Below, one piece after another: positions 47,638-55,944 of a stretch of DNA of 64,000 bases. Position 1 is the first letter of the stretch; the number at the start of each line of letters is the position of its first letter. The stretch comes from an uncultured Victivallis sp. (GTDB lineage Bacteria > Verrucomicrobiota > Lentisphaeria > Victivallales > Victivallaceae). The notes beneath the pieces were generated by a model. The model was not told the origin of the DNA and ran no database searches. It saw only the letters and a list, made by a program, of their open reading frames with translations. Both the position numbers and the translations under genes were made by a program. The stretch spans positions 43,263 through 107,262 of the forward strand of contig NZ_CALXSK010000006.1 in assembly GCF_944391105.1 (NCBI RefSeq), written 5' to 3'.

Positions 47638-48914
47638 ACACACTTCTGATTCAACGTGTCCGGCTGGATGGAAAAGAGACCGATATCCTCATCGAGGGGA
47701 ACCGGATCACCCGCATCGCGCCGGAAATCGCGCCCGGGGACGCCCGCGTGATCGACGGCTCCGGCAAGGCGGTGATTCCACCGTTCTACAACACGCACAC
47801 CCACGCGGCGATGACGCTGCTGCGCGGCTACGCCGACGACATGGAGCTCTTCACCTGGCTCAACGACTACATCTGGCCGGCGGAGGGGAGGCTTACGGGG
47901 GAGGAGATCTATGCCGGGACGCGGCTCGCTCTGCTCGAAATGATCCGGTCCGGAACGGTTTTCTTCAACGACATGTACTGGTATCAGCCGGATGCGATCC
48001 GCGCGGTCGAGGAGATGGGGATGCGGGCGGCGATCGGGCTGCTCTACATCTCCGGCTCCGACGGTGCGGTGCTGGAACGCAACCGGAAATGCAATGAGGA
48101 GCTGCTCGCCTGGAACGGCGGCGACTCGGGACGGATTCAGGTGGCGCACGCCCCGCACGCGGTCTACACGGTCTCGGAGGAGGTGCTGCGCCGCGTCGCG
48201 CAGGAGGCGCAGATCGACGGACACGTGATCCACATTCACGCCTCCGAGACCGCGCGCGAGGTGGAGGAGTGCGTGGCGGCGCACGGCATGACGCCGATCG
48301 CGTACCTTGATTCGCTCGGGATCCTCGGGCCGCGGACCGTGCTCGCGCACGCGGTGCATCTCTCGGACGAGGATATCGAGATCATCCGGGAGCGAGGCGC
48401 GTATATTTCGCACTGTCCCTGCTCGAATTTCAAACTCGCGTCGGGACAGTTTCGTTACCGCAGGGTCGTGGAGATGGGCAGCTGCCGTTTCACGATCGGC
48501 ACTGACGGGTGCGCGTCGAACAACAATCTTTCGATGCTTGAAGAGATGAAATTTGCGGCGCTTTCGGCGAAGAACGAGTCCGGCAGCCCGACCGCGGGGC
48601 GGGACGGCGACATCTTCCGGGCCGCGACCCGCACCGGGGCGGAGGCGTTCGGCATCGACGCCGGGATCATCGCGGAGGGAAAACTGGCGGACCTCGTTCT
48701 GGTTGATCTCGACAATCCGCTGCTCGTTCCTGACTTCAATCTGACGGCGAATCTGGTTTATTCTGCCGATTCGAGCTGTATCGACACGGTGGTCTGCGAT
48801 GGACGGATTTTAATGGAAAACCGGAAGATTTCCGGCGAGGCGGAGATCCTTGCGGAAGCGCGTCGGGTCTGTGCGAAGATCCGTTCCTTCCGGGAAGGAG
48901 GCGCGGAAGCATGA
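47634..48914 (+). CDS. mtaD: 5'-methylthioadenosine/S-adenosylhomocysteine deaminase-type amidohydrolase
   Basis: Amidohydrolase of 426 aa that deaminates SAH, MTA or 5'-deoxyadenosine to the inosyl derivative. Metal ligands are visible: NTHTHAAMT near residue 53 (HxH), HIHASETAREVEE near residue 200, HAVHLSDED near residue 238 and the late Asp in GTDGCASNNNLSM near residue 289, a segment characteristic of the MtaD/SsnA group. It overlaps its neighbours on both sides by 4 bases (ATGA), so three genes are coupled. Exact substrate is inferred from family and the SAHH-like partner. Confidence 0.88.
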   Translation: MNTLLIQRVRLDGKETDILIEGNRITRIAPEIAPGDARVIDGSGKAVIPPFYNTHTHAAMTLLRGYADDMELFTWLNDYIWPAEGRLTGEEIYAGTRLALLEMIRSGTVFFNDMYWYQPDAIRAVEEMGMRAAIGLLYISGSDGAVLERNRKCNEELLAWNGGDSGRIQVAHAPHAVYTVSEEVLRRVAQEAQIDGHVIHIHASETAREVEECVAAHGMTPIAYLDSLGILGPRTVLAHAVHLSDEDIEIIRERGAYISHCPCSNFKLASGQFRYRRVVEMGSCRFTIGTDGCASNNNLSMLEEMKFAALSAKNESGSPTAGRDGDIFRAATRTGAEAFGIDAGIIAEGKLADLVLVDLDNPLLVPDFNLTANLVYSADSSCIDTVVCDGRILMENRKISGEAEILAEARRVCAKIRSFREGGAEA

Positions 48915-49762
48915 CGACCGGAAAAGCGTTGGCGATTCTGTTTTTTGCCGCGGCAACGGGAGTGCTCATGGCTGAGGAATACCCGAATTATGCCAGGAAT
49001 TGCACGACGTGGAGGAGTTCTGTAGAGTATCCGCAGTATGAGAGTTGTCTTGCCGTGGATGGAATCGCTTCGACGCGCTGGTCCTCCGGACGGACGGACA
49101 GCGAATGGCTGATGCTCGACCTCGGGCGGGTGCGGCGGATCGGACGGATCGTGTTGAACTGGGAGACCTCCGCGCCGTTGAGTTATGTGATTCAGCTTTC
49201 GACCGATGATGAACATTACACGGATGTGTTCGAGCAGACGGCGGGAGTCAAAGGGGCGTTCGACATCGTTGACATTGCACCCCGCGAGGCGCGGTTCATC
49301 CGGATCGACTGCCGGGAGCGGACGACGGAGTACGGATTTTCCCTCTACGAGATCGAAGTTTATCCGCCGGTGAAGAGTCCGGCTTATCGGAGCAAGGCGT
49401 GGGCCGGCGCGTCGCTGATGCCGGAGGGGGCTCCGGAGTACGCGACGGACGGTTCGCTCCGGACCTCGTGGCGTGCGCCCGGCGGCAAGGCGCAATGGAT
49501 TCAGTTCAATCTCGGAAAGGTACGTCGTGTCTCCCGGCTTGAGATTGACTGGGGGCAAGGATCTCCGAAGAGCTTTACGGTTCAACTTTCCGAGGACGGC
49601 AGACGTTTTTTCGACGCCTACGTGGCGACGGACCGCCCGCCGCTTTCGAAGGAGACGATCCAGCTTACTGCTCCGCGTCGTGCGCGTTACATCAAACTCA
49701 ATTTCAAGGAGAGCATCGCAGGAAACTGTTACGAGATCCGCGAACTGGAAGCATTGCCGTGA
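48911..49762 (+). CDS. Secreted protein with two discoidin (F5/8 C, CBM32-like) domains
   Basis: A 283 aa protein: signal peptide (residues 1-21, LAILFFAAATGVLMAEE), then two tandem discoidin-like beta-sandwich domains of about 125 residues. Domain one has CLAVDGIASTRWSSG and LMLDLGRVRRIGRIVLNWE; domain two repeats the same pattern with YATDGSLRTSWRAPGG and IQFNLGKVRRVSRLEIDW. Such domains bind glycans. No catalytic domain is attached. It is translationally coupled to the SAH deaminase gene, a puzzling partnership of an exported lectin-like protein with nucleoside metabolism. Confidence 0.85.
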   Translation: MTTGKALAILFFAAATGVLMAEEYPNYARNCTTWRSSVEYPQYESCLAVDGIASTRWSSGRTDSEWLMLDLGRVRRIGRIVLNWETSAPLSYVIQLSTDDEHYTDVFEQTAGVKGAFDIVDIAPREARFIRIDCRERTTEYGFSLYEIEVYPPVKSPAYRSKAWAGASLMPEGAPEYATDGSLRTSWRAPGGKAQWIQFNLGKVRRVSRLEIDWGQGSPKSFTVQLSEDGRRFFDAYVATDRPPLSKETIQLTAPRRARYIKLNFKESIAGNCYEIRELEALP

Positions 49763-49783
49763 GCGGCAGGAGGCTGTCTGCCT

Positions 49784-49813
49784 GAAAAATTTCCGCCGCG
49801 ATTCCTGCGGCGG
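49784..49813 (-). terminator. Rho-independent terminator of the aldolase-symporter operon
   Basis: Read on the minus strand, a 7-bp stem CCGCCGC/GCGGCGG (49793-49799 with 49807-49813) is followed by AAATTTTTC. It lies in the 274-base gap between the converging discoidin and symporter genes; the rest of that gap shows no supported gene. Confidence 0.7.
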
Positions 49814-50036
49814 CGGCCCCGGGAATCCGGGACCGTCTGGCTGTGGGAGATTCGAATCGGCTGTTGGAAGCAATCCGCCCGGTATGAGATCTGCATCGCG
49901 GAAAACGATGCGGGCACCGGGAAAAATCGAATACGGTTACATCTGTCCCGTCGGAGATTTTCTGGCGAAGGACGCAATGTTTTTCGAGTGACTCTGTTTG
50001 AATCATGCCGGGCGCATTGAGTTTCCGCGATGGGAT

Positions 50037-51551
50037 TCAGGATTCCCGATCCAGCGTCCAGACCGTCAAGCCCCGGAGCCGATCCGTAACCGGTTCCGGC
50101 CTGGCCAGAGAGTATCCGACTGCGACGATCAACATCACCAGGTTGCAGACGGGGCCGGCCATGTAGATGTGGATGTCCCATCGCAATTGTGGAGGGAGAA
50201 CGCCGAAGTAGTTCAGAATGTTGTAGACGCTGAACACCAGTGCGGCCCACATGCCGAACAGAATCGCCCGGTTTCCGACCCGGGTCGTGAAAAATCCCAG
50301 AAGGAACGGCGTCAGCCCCGCTGAGCAGAACAACGCACAAAGCACCGTTCCAAGATCATAGACGCTTTCCCGCGGAATCACGGAGATGATCCACGCTCCG
50401 CCGATCATGAAGAGTCCCGCGACACCGGAGGCGAGTTTGGCATTCACCAGTTCGAAATGATCCTCGGATTTCCGCCGGATCAGTCGGAGGCAGTCCACGG
50501 TCCAGATTGTGGAAACCGCATTGATGGAACTTGAGAGGGAACTCATGGCCGCGGCAAGGCAGGCCGCAATGATGATACCGCCCACCCCCGGCCAGATCTC
50601 GGTCAGAATGAAATGCGGCAGAACATCGTCCGGTTTCATCGCATTCACTTCCGGAGAGGGATACACCTTGTAAAACGCAAAAAGACAGCTGCCGATGAAA
50701 AAGAAGAAAATCCAGGTCGGTACGCTCATCACGATGCACAGCAGTGTCGCCTTGCGCGCCTCCCGCAGTGACGGCGCCGCGATATAGCGCTGTACGACAT
50801 TCTGATTGCTGGAAAATTCTGTGATGAATCCGAGAAACCCGATGATGCTCATAACCCAGATTGTCCGTTCACTGAAACTGAAATCCAGCGGGCCGAGGCT
50901 GAATTTGTCATACTGCATGCCGATTTCGAACACCTGCGGGATTCCACCCGGCAATTGTACCGCAACTGCAACGATGCAGAGGAGTCCGCCTCCGAGCAGA
51001 ATGATCGTCTGCACCACATCGGTCCAGACCACCGCTTCGATTCCGCCGAATACCGTATAGAAGCAGGTGATGACTCCGAACAGCAGAATGGCCGATGTTT
51101 CACCGATGCCCAGCATCTCCGACAACGGCAGAACCACCAGATATAGAATCAAGGCGAGCCGGATCAATTGCCCGACCATCGAATAAATTGCCGCGTAAAG
51201 CCGGATTCCGGTTCCGTAACGGGACTCCAGATATTCATAAGCGGTCGTCTTGCGGCCGCGCCGGAAAAACGGAATGAAAAGCCAGCAGGCGATGAGTGCC
51301 GCGACCGGCATGAAAAGATTCGGCGTAAGTTGCCGGTAGTCCAGAATGAAGGCGGCGGCCGGAAGTGCGAGAAACGTGATCGAGCTGATCGAGGTTCCGA
51401 CCATGGACAGCCCGAGAGCCCAGCCGGGAATCTTGCGCCCTCCCAGAAAATACTCTTCACTGCTGTTGTTGCGTTTCAGAAAGTAAATCCCCATTGCCGC
51501 CATCCCCAGCAGAAAAAGGATGACGACTCCGAGATTGATGATATTGGCCAT
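50037..51551 (-). CDS. Sodium:solute symporter (SSS family)
   Basis: A 504 aa polytopic transporter with about 13 membrane spans that imports a solute with Na+. The N-terminal SSS signature is SSEEYFLGGRKIPGWALGLS near residue 30, followed by GTSISSITFLALP with the helix-1 Na-site region; AAAMSSLSSSINAVSTIW near residue 333 corresponds to the conserved Ser/Thr of the second Na site. It is the last gene of a minus-strand operon with a NanA/DapA-type aldolase and a sialidase-like protein, so sialic acid or a related sugar acid is the leading substrate guess. Confidence 0.88.
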   Translation of the reverse strand: MANIINLGVVILFLLGMAAMGIYFLKRNNSSEEYFLGGRKIPGWALGLSMVGTSISSITFLALPAAAFILDYRQLTPNLFMPVAALIACWLFIPFFRRGRKTTAYEYLESRYGTGIRLYAAIYSMVGQLIRLALILYLVVLPLSEMLGIGETSAILLFGVITCFYTVFGGIEAVVWTDVVQTIILLGGGLLCIVAVAVQLPGGIPQVFEIGMQYDKFSLGPLDFSFSERTIWVMSIIGFLGFITEFSSNQNVVQRYIAAPSLREARKATLLCIVMSVPTWIFFFFIGSCLFAFYKVYPSPEVNAMKPDDVLPHFILTEIWPGVGGIIIAACLAAAMSSLSSSINAVSTIWTVDCLRLIRRKSEDHFELVNAKLASGVAGLFMIGGAWIISVIPRESVYDLGTVLCALFCSAGLTPFLLGFFTTRVGNRAILFGMWAALVFSVYNILNYFGVLPPQLRWDIHIYMAGPVCNLVMLIVAVGYSLARPEPVTDRLRGLTVWTLDRES

Positions 51552-52047
51552 GATGATCCTGTTCCTTCCGCTGTCAGAGCGCGTCCAGCTCGATGGTGGT
51601 CAGCCCGATTTCCTGCTTGGAAATGCTGTACACGATCCAGAGTTTTCCTCCGACGATCATCGAGCGGAAATAGTTCGGTCCGGAGGGGCGGTTCAATTTT
51701 CCGATGCCCTTTTTCGCTCTGAGCCTCGCTCCCCGGACAAAACGCGCGGTATCGAAACAACGTCCATCTCTGGAAAGCAGGAGATACATATTCCGCCGGT
51801 AGTCGTAATTGGCAATGATATACGCCCGGCCGTCCGGCAGATTTCCTGCCGCCGGCATCGCTTCGCCGGGTATGTTGGTCTCTTCGGCGGGCGGGTAATC
51901 GTCATCGGCATTCCGTTTTTCGGCGGCATAGTAGAAGCCGCGTTTTTTTAGATTGTCGCGGATCACCACATACGAACCGTCGGGGCGCCGGAATTCGGCG
52001 TAGTGGGCGAGTCCGTTGTTGCCGTCCGCGGCAATATGCAGTTTCCC

Positions 52048-52055
52048 GGGGGGGG
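52048..52055. repeat. Eight-base G/C homopolymer at the frameshift
   Basis: G8 on the plus strand (C8 in the gene). It is one base too long for the reading frame, so the tract is exactly where the sialidase-like gene is broken. Confidence 0.9.
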
Positions 52056-52455
52056 CAGCGCGGCGGAGGTGTCTGGGTCACGATTTCAGGACGGGTTTCC
52101 GCAAGGGTGTCCAGATCTGCGAGAAACTCTCCGGGCGCCTCTTTCAGAAGCGGCAATTCGTTCCATTGCGGCAGTGGAGCGAGTTTTTTGAAGCGTCCCG
52201 GCGTCACCTCCTGCCGGTCCGGCAGACGGCGATCCACATATCCGGGCGAGTCCGGAACCAGACGGTCTCCTTCGATCCTCCAGCGCTGCCGGTAATGCAG
52301 AAACGTCCAGACGATCTCATTGGTGAATCCGGTCGTTTCGTCGAATTGATCGCGCCAGTGTTTCTCCGAAACCGAAGGAGGAAGCCCGTGATGACTGTTC
52401 AAACTGATACTCAGATCATCCGTTACGCCGTGAATCGCCAGAAGCCTTCCCCGGG

Positions 52456-52552
52456 TGTAGAGTCGACCGTTGTGCAGTTCCAGTCTGCAGGAGCCGGTGA
52501 CCAGAATTCGGTTGCCATAAGTGTAGAGTCGACCGTTGTGCAGTTCCAGTCC
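52456..52552. repeat. 31-bp direct repeat, 66-bp period, inside the sialidase-like gene
   Basis: Two identical 31-base copies (52456-52486 and 52522-52552) start 66 bases apart, i.e. 22 codons in frame. Both encode the peptide LELHNGRLYT. The exact nucleotide identity suggests recent duplication or gene conversion of one propeller strand. Confidence 0.9.
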
Positions 52553-53002
52553 CCCATGGCTGAAATATTCGTCTATGGTGTCCGGCGCGAAAGTCCAGGA
52601 ACGGCGGCGCACCGGCAGAGGAGCCGGGGAGAGACTTGTATACTGCAGATGTTCCGTATTCAGCGGAGTTCCGGTTGCCGGATCGAACGCAACCACCGTC
52701 CCGACAATGGTCTGCCCGGGGCCGTTTTCGTCTCCGAGATGGCAGGTCCACTCCACCACGACCCGGTCGCCGATCCGGATCATTTTCGGATCATGATTCG
52801 CCCAGCCGATGACGGGATCCATCCCGGGGGCGGCGAGTTTGTAGTGAGTTGTCCCCGGTTGTTGCGGCAGGCTGATCCCCGGGGCGGCCGCGTCGATCTT
52901 CCAGGGAATTTGCATCTCCACCGGCGCAGCAACTGCGCACAGCACCGGAATCATGCAGAGGGGGAATATGTTCAAGCGCATCGTTTTGAATCCTTTCTCT
53001 CC

Positions 53003-53764
53003 TCACGGAAATTTCGGCGACATGGTCTGAGGCGCACCGTCTGCAGTGATACAGGTTTCAAACCCGTTCGGCATTTCGGCGAGTCCCTCCCGGGTGTAAT
53101 CCGACACGTGGCCGTCGTAGTGGGCGGCATTCGCTCTTCCGGCATGCCACAGTTTTGCCGCACCGTCCGCTCCCTGAGAACTCGCATGAATGTAGGTCGA
53201 TCCCAACCGGTCTCCGTTCGAAACGGAAAAATCATACCCGGAATCAATCAGTTCCACCGTTGCACTCGGCCGCCGGAGTTTGTTGAAGATGACATAGGCG
53301 TATTTGTTTTTCTTGCCATGAGAACCTCCGGTCATGCCCGGTCCGAGCATATCGATCCGTTTCTGCAGATTTCCGCTTGAATTCAACAGATCCCAATAGA
53401 CGAAATATCCATACCCGGTAAATCCGGAACCCGTCTGGGTCAGATCGGTTACGGGGCATGCGAGCACCTCCTGACTGAGGTATTGTGTTCCAACGACCTG
53501 TCCCTCGTAAAGCCCGCTCAACGAGTGAGCCCAGAGCCGCTTGCCGCTCGCTGTTGCCGCCGCATAATAGATGGCCGGAAAAATATCTTTGTTATCATTC
53601 CGATACAGCGAAGCGCCCATTCCACATTGCTTGAGATTATTTTTGCAGACCGCGGCCCTGGAACGCTCCCGGGCCTGATTCAGCGCGGGCAACAGCATCG
53701 CCGCCAGAATCGCAATGATCGCAATCACAACCAGGAGCTCGATTAATGTGAATCTCTGCCTCAT
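53003..53764 (-). CDS. Pseudopilin-like protein with H-x9-DG motif
   Basis: A 253 aa protein. Leader MRQR then [20 protein letters not shown], an assembly helix with Glu at +5; -1 is Arg, not Gly. A short helix ([20 protein letters not shown]) and a globular domain with two Cys follow. Near the C-terminus [12 protein letters not shown] fits the H-x9-DG motif of Lentisphaerae and Planctomycetes pseudopilin-like proteins. It is embedded in the aldolase-sialidase-symporter operon, 13 bases after the aldolase gene. It may assemble with the type II secretion system at 33-45 kb or act as a glycan-binding surface protein; its role is unknown. Confidence 0.85.
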   Translation of the reverse strand: MRQRFTLIELLVVIAIIAILAAMLLPALNQARERSRAAVCKNNLKQCGMGASLYRNDNKDIFPAIYYAAATASGKRLWAHSLSGLYEGQVVGTQYLSQEVLACPVTDLTQTGSGFTGYGYFVYWDLLNSSGNLQKRIDMLGPGMTGGSHGKKNKYAYVIFNKLRRPSATVELIDSGYDFSVSNGDRLGSTYIHASSQGADGAAKLWHAGRANAAHYDGHVSDYTREGLAEMPNGFETCITADGAPQTMSPKFP

Positions 53765-53776
53765 CTTCTTCTCCTA

Positions 53777-54721
53777 TCATTTTGATGACGATTGATGCGG
53801 GAATCGATAATCGGCCTGTTTCCACAGAGCGATGAAACGGCTGAAGTCGCGGATCTGCTCGAGCTCTTCGGCATTGAATTTCTCTGCCGGAGTGCGGCAG
53901 ACGTCGGTGATCGGCAACCCGAGGCAGCGCAGAAATGTCTTTGCTCCACGTGGATAATGGAATTCCACATTGCGTTCCAGCGTGTTGAATATGAGCTGCA
54001 TTTCATCGGCCCTGGCCGGTTCCGCGAAGACGGCGCGTGCGTGCTCCACGAGTGCATCCGGGAAAAAATTGGCGGCAATGCCGCAGAAGCCGGCACAGCC
54101 ACTGCGCAGGGAGTCCGTGAGCGTCGTCAAATTTGCATTGAAAATTTTCAGGTCGTGCCCGGCCACTGCGGCGCTTCTGGCCCGGAGCAGGCGCCGGTCG
54201 CAGCAGGTGTCCTTCATAAAACGATATCGGGTGGAGTTTTCCGCTATGCGGCCGAGAAGTTCCGTTGAAATCAGTCGCTTGTACGGTACAGGGCACTCGT
54301 ACAGGCCGAATTGAATTCCCGGCAGCCGGTCGGGAAGCGAGAGCAGCTTTTCTTCGACCCGGGATTCCGGAAGCGCTTCCGGAAAGATCACGCCAAGCGG
54401 CAGAATCACCACATCGACGCCGGTGTCGGCCATTCTGCGGATCGAATCGATCTGCTCGGTTTCATTTTTGCCGAATCCGCCGCAGGAAGCCACCGGCACC
54501 CGCCCTTTTGTCCGTTTCACTGTCCAGTCTGCAAGTTCGATCCGTTCCGATTCGGAGAGATGAAACATTTCGCTGCTGAGGCAGGCCGTGAAAATTCCTG
54601 TGACTCCGTTCTCCAGATACCAGTCAACCAATGCCTCGCAGCCGGTCCGGTCCATCGTGCCGTTCTCCGTGAACGGCGTGAGCATGACCGGCCAGACTCC
54701 GGACTTTATTTCCGTATGCAT
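53777..54721 (-). CDS. Dihydrodipicolinate synthase/N-acetylneuraminate lyase family aldolase
   Basis: Class I aldolase of 314 aa with the TIM barrel of the DapA/NanA family. GVWPVMLTPFTENGTMD opens the barrel, LYECPVPYKRLI near residue 137 holds the catalytic Tyr, and FMKDTCCD near residue 166 holds the Schiff-base Lys. The operon context (sialidase-like protein, SSS symporter) favours N-acetylneuraminate lyase or a related 2-keto-3-deoxy acid aldolase over lysine biosynthesis. AGAGGA precedes the ATG. It is the first gene of the minus-strand operon. NanE and NanK partners are not in the window. Confidence 0.85.
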   Translation of the reverse strand: MHTEIKSGVWPVMLTPFTENGTMDRTGCEALVDWYLENGVTGIFTACLSSEMFHLSESERIELADWTVKRTKGRVPVASCGGFGKNETEQIDSIRRMADTGVDVVILPLGVIFPEALPESRVEEKLLSLPDRLPGIQFGLYECPVPYKRLISTELLGRIAENSTRYRFMKDTCCDRRLLRARSAAVAGHDLKIFNANLTTLTDSLRSGCAGFCGIAANFFPDALVEHARAVFAEPARADEMQLIFNTLERNVEFHYPRGAKTFLRCLGLPITDVCRTPAEKFNAEELEQIRDFSRFIALWKQADYRFPHQSSSK

Positions 54722-54752
54722 TCTGAAATTCCTCTTTTTGATTTCCGTTTAT

Positions 54753-54781
54753 ATTATGAACCGGATTCAAAAGAAAAACAA
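54753..54781 (-). promoter_or_regulatory. Candidate promoter of the aldolase operon
   Basis: On the minus strand TTGTTT (54776-54781), a 17-base spacer and CATAAT (54753-54758), about 30 bases before the aldolase ATG. Confidence 0.45.
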
Positions 54782-54837
54782 GAGTTGTAATTAGACAAAA
54801 AAACGTTCTGATTTTGCAATTCGTATTCAAGAATGGT

Positions 54838-54855
54838 GATATTCCGCGAAATATC
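54838..54855. promoter_or_regulatory. 18-bp dyad between the aldolase operon and its AraC regulator
   Basis: Arms GATATT and AATATC are exact inverted repeats around CCGCGA. The site lies between the aldolase promoter and a TATAAT (54877-54882) that may be the -10 of the AraC-type gene, where a regulator could control both directions. Confidence 0.5.
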
Positions 54856-54934
54856 TTTTTTTTTGAAATTATTTTGTATAATAGGTTGCATTTTTTTCAA
54901 ATCTGCATTCCCTTAAGAAAGCGGAGGGCTGCGG

Positions 54935-55843
54935 ATGGAACATTCATGGAAAAGACGACTCAGAGAACTGGCGGAGAAGCTCCCCCCCTGTCCGGCGGAA
55001 CAGTTCCCGGTCCCCGATGGGATGCCCGGAGAACCGGGGGGCATTCTGATTCAACGTCGTTGTGACGAGGTGAAGATCAATCCCGGACGCGAACGGTTGA
55101 AGCTCTATCATAAACGCTTTGTGCTGACCGTTGTTCTGGAACAGGAGGGGTTGATCTGCATCAACGATCTGAGCTGTCCGATCGCACCGGGTTACGCTTC
55201 GCTGGTCTATCCCTATCAGTATCATCATTACATTCTGGATCAGAATGCTTTTTTCTGGCTGGTCGTGACGTTTGAACTTGATCGGATGTTTTATCCGGAA
55301 ACTCTCTATCATTGCAGTGTACTGATGACGGAATTCACCGGGATGCTGCTGGTCCGGATGCTGGAAATCTATCTGGAACACGGTGGAGGCAGTCTGCTTG
55401 TGCGCCGCCATTTGAATTCCCTGCTGGCGGAGCTGGATGCGGAACCGCGCCGTATCGCGGCAGGGACGCATCTGCCTGCCACCGACTCCCGGGTCCTGCT
55501 TTTTGAGGAGATCAACGGATATATCTGTCTGCATTTGTCGGATCCGGAACTTTCGGTTGAACGAATCGCCCGAAAACACGGCGTTTCAAAGTCCCATCTT
55601 TACGGGATTTTTAAAAAAATGCTGGGATGCCAGCCGGCGGAATATATCCGGCAATTGCGGTTGAGAGAAGCGTGTCGTCTGCTGAAGTCGGGACGCTGGA
55701 TGCTCTCCGAAGTTGCGGATCAGACTGGTTTTTCCTCATTGTCGGTTTTCAGCCGCAGTTTCCGGCAGATGACGGGACGCTCTCCGAGCGAATATCTGCG
55801 CGAGGCAATCGCTGCGCCGGAAGAGGAGGAGATGCGGCTCTGA
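54935..55843 (+). CDS. AraC family transcriptional regulator
   Basis: A 302 aa regulator. The N-terminal half is a cupin-like ligand-binding region (IAPGYASLVYPYQYHHYIL near residue 86). The C-terminal half holds two helix-turn-helix motifs: LSVERIARKHGVSKSHLYGI near residue 205 and the AraC signature around GFSSLSVFSRSFRQMTGRSP near residue 265. It is divergent from the aldolase-symporter operon and probably activates it in response to the imported sugar. A G-rich RBS (GCGGAGGG) lies at 54921-54928. Confidence 0.9.
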   Translation: MEHSWKRRLRELAEKLPPCPAEQFPVPDGMPGEPGGILIQRRCDEVKINPGRERLKLYHKRFVLTVVLEQEGLICINDLSCPIAPGYASLVYPYQYHHYILDQNAFFWLVVTFELDRMFYPETLYHCSVLMTEFTGMLLVRMLEIYLEHGGGSLLVRRHLNSLLAELDAEPRRIAAGTHLPATDSRVLLFEEINGYICLHLSDPELSVERIARKHGVSKSHLYGIFKKMLGCQPAEYIRQLRLREACRLLKSGRWMLSEVADQTGFSSLSVFSRSFRQMTGRSPSEYLREAIAAPEEEEMRL

Positions 55844-55873
55844 TTCTTCGCACCGCTTTTTTGTGATTCTCCA

Positions 55874-55902
55874 TTGACATGGATGGAAAGTTGCGGTATA
55901 CT
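55874..55902 (+). promoter_or_regulatory. Promoter of the SGNH hydrolase gene
   Basis: TTGACA (55874-55879), a 17-base spacer and TATACT (55897-55902), near-consensus. It gives the esterase gene its own promoter downstream of the AraC-type gene. Confidence 0.8.
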
Positions 55903-55944
55903 GTCGATTGAGGCGAAATCGAAAATATTCATCAAGGTTTTATC

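Larger units (their letters stand above)
51574..52981 (-). pseudogene. Sialidase-like beta-propeller protein, frameshifted at a G8/C8 tract
   Basis: Exported protein of about 468 aa when repaired: signal peptide (residues 1-19) then a BNR/sialidase-like propeller with DENGPGQTIVG near residue 83, HGGLELHNGRLYTYGN near residue 141 and the final blade LLSRDGRCFDTARFV. Frame one stays coherent to TPPPRC, then leaves the correct frame at the 8-base C tract (52048-52055 on the plus strand). With seven bases the frame continues as PPGKLHIAADGNNGLAHYAEF. The catalytic Arg triad and Asp box could not be assigned, so enzyme activity is uncertain. The start at 52981 follows GAAAGGATT. It lies between the pseudopilin and the symporter. 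Confidence 0.78.

Noticed and set aside
49763..50036. Possible gene remnant between the discoidin and symporter genes
   Set aside because: One plus-strand frame is open to about 50020 but lacks a start, RBS or recognisable domain; the segment is better explained by a terminator plus spacer.
54884..54897. GGTTGCATTTTTT resembling half of the mannosidase operator
   Set aside because: Only one half-site is present and the gene it precedes has a different regulator, so a chance A/T-rich match is more likely.
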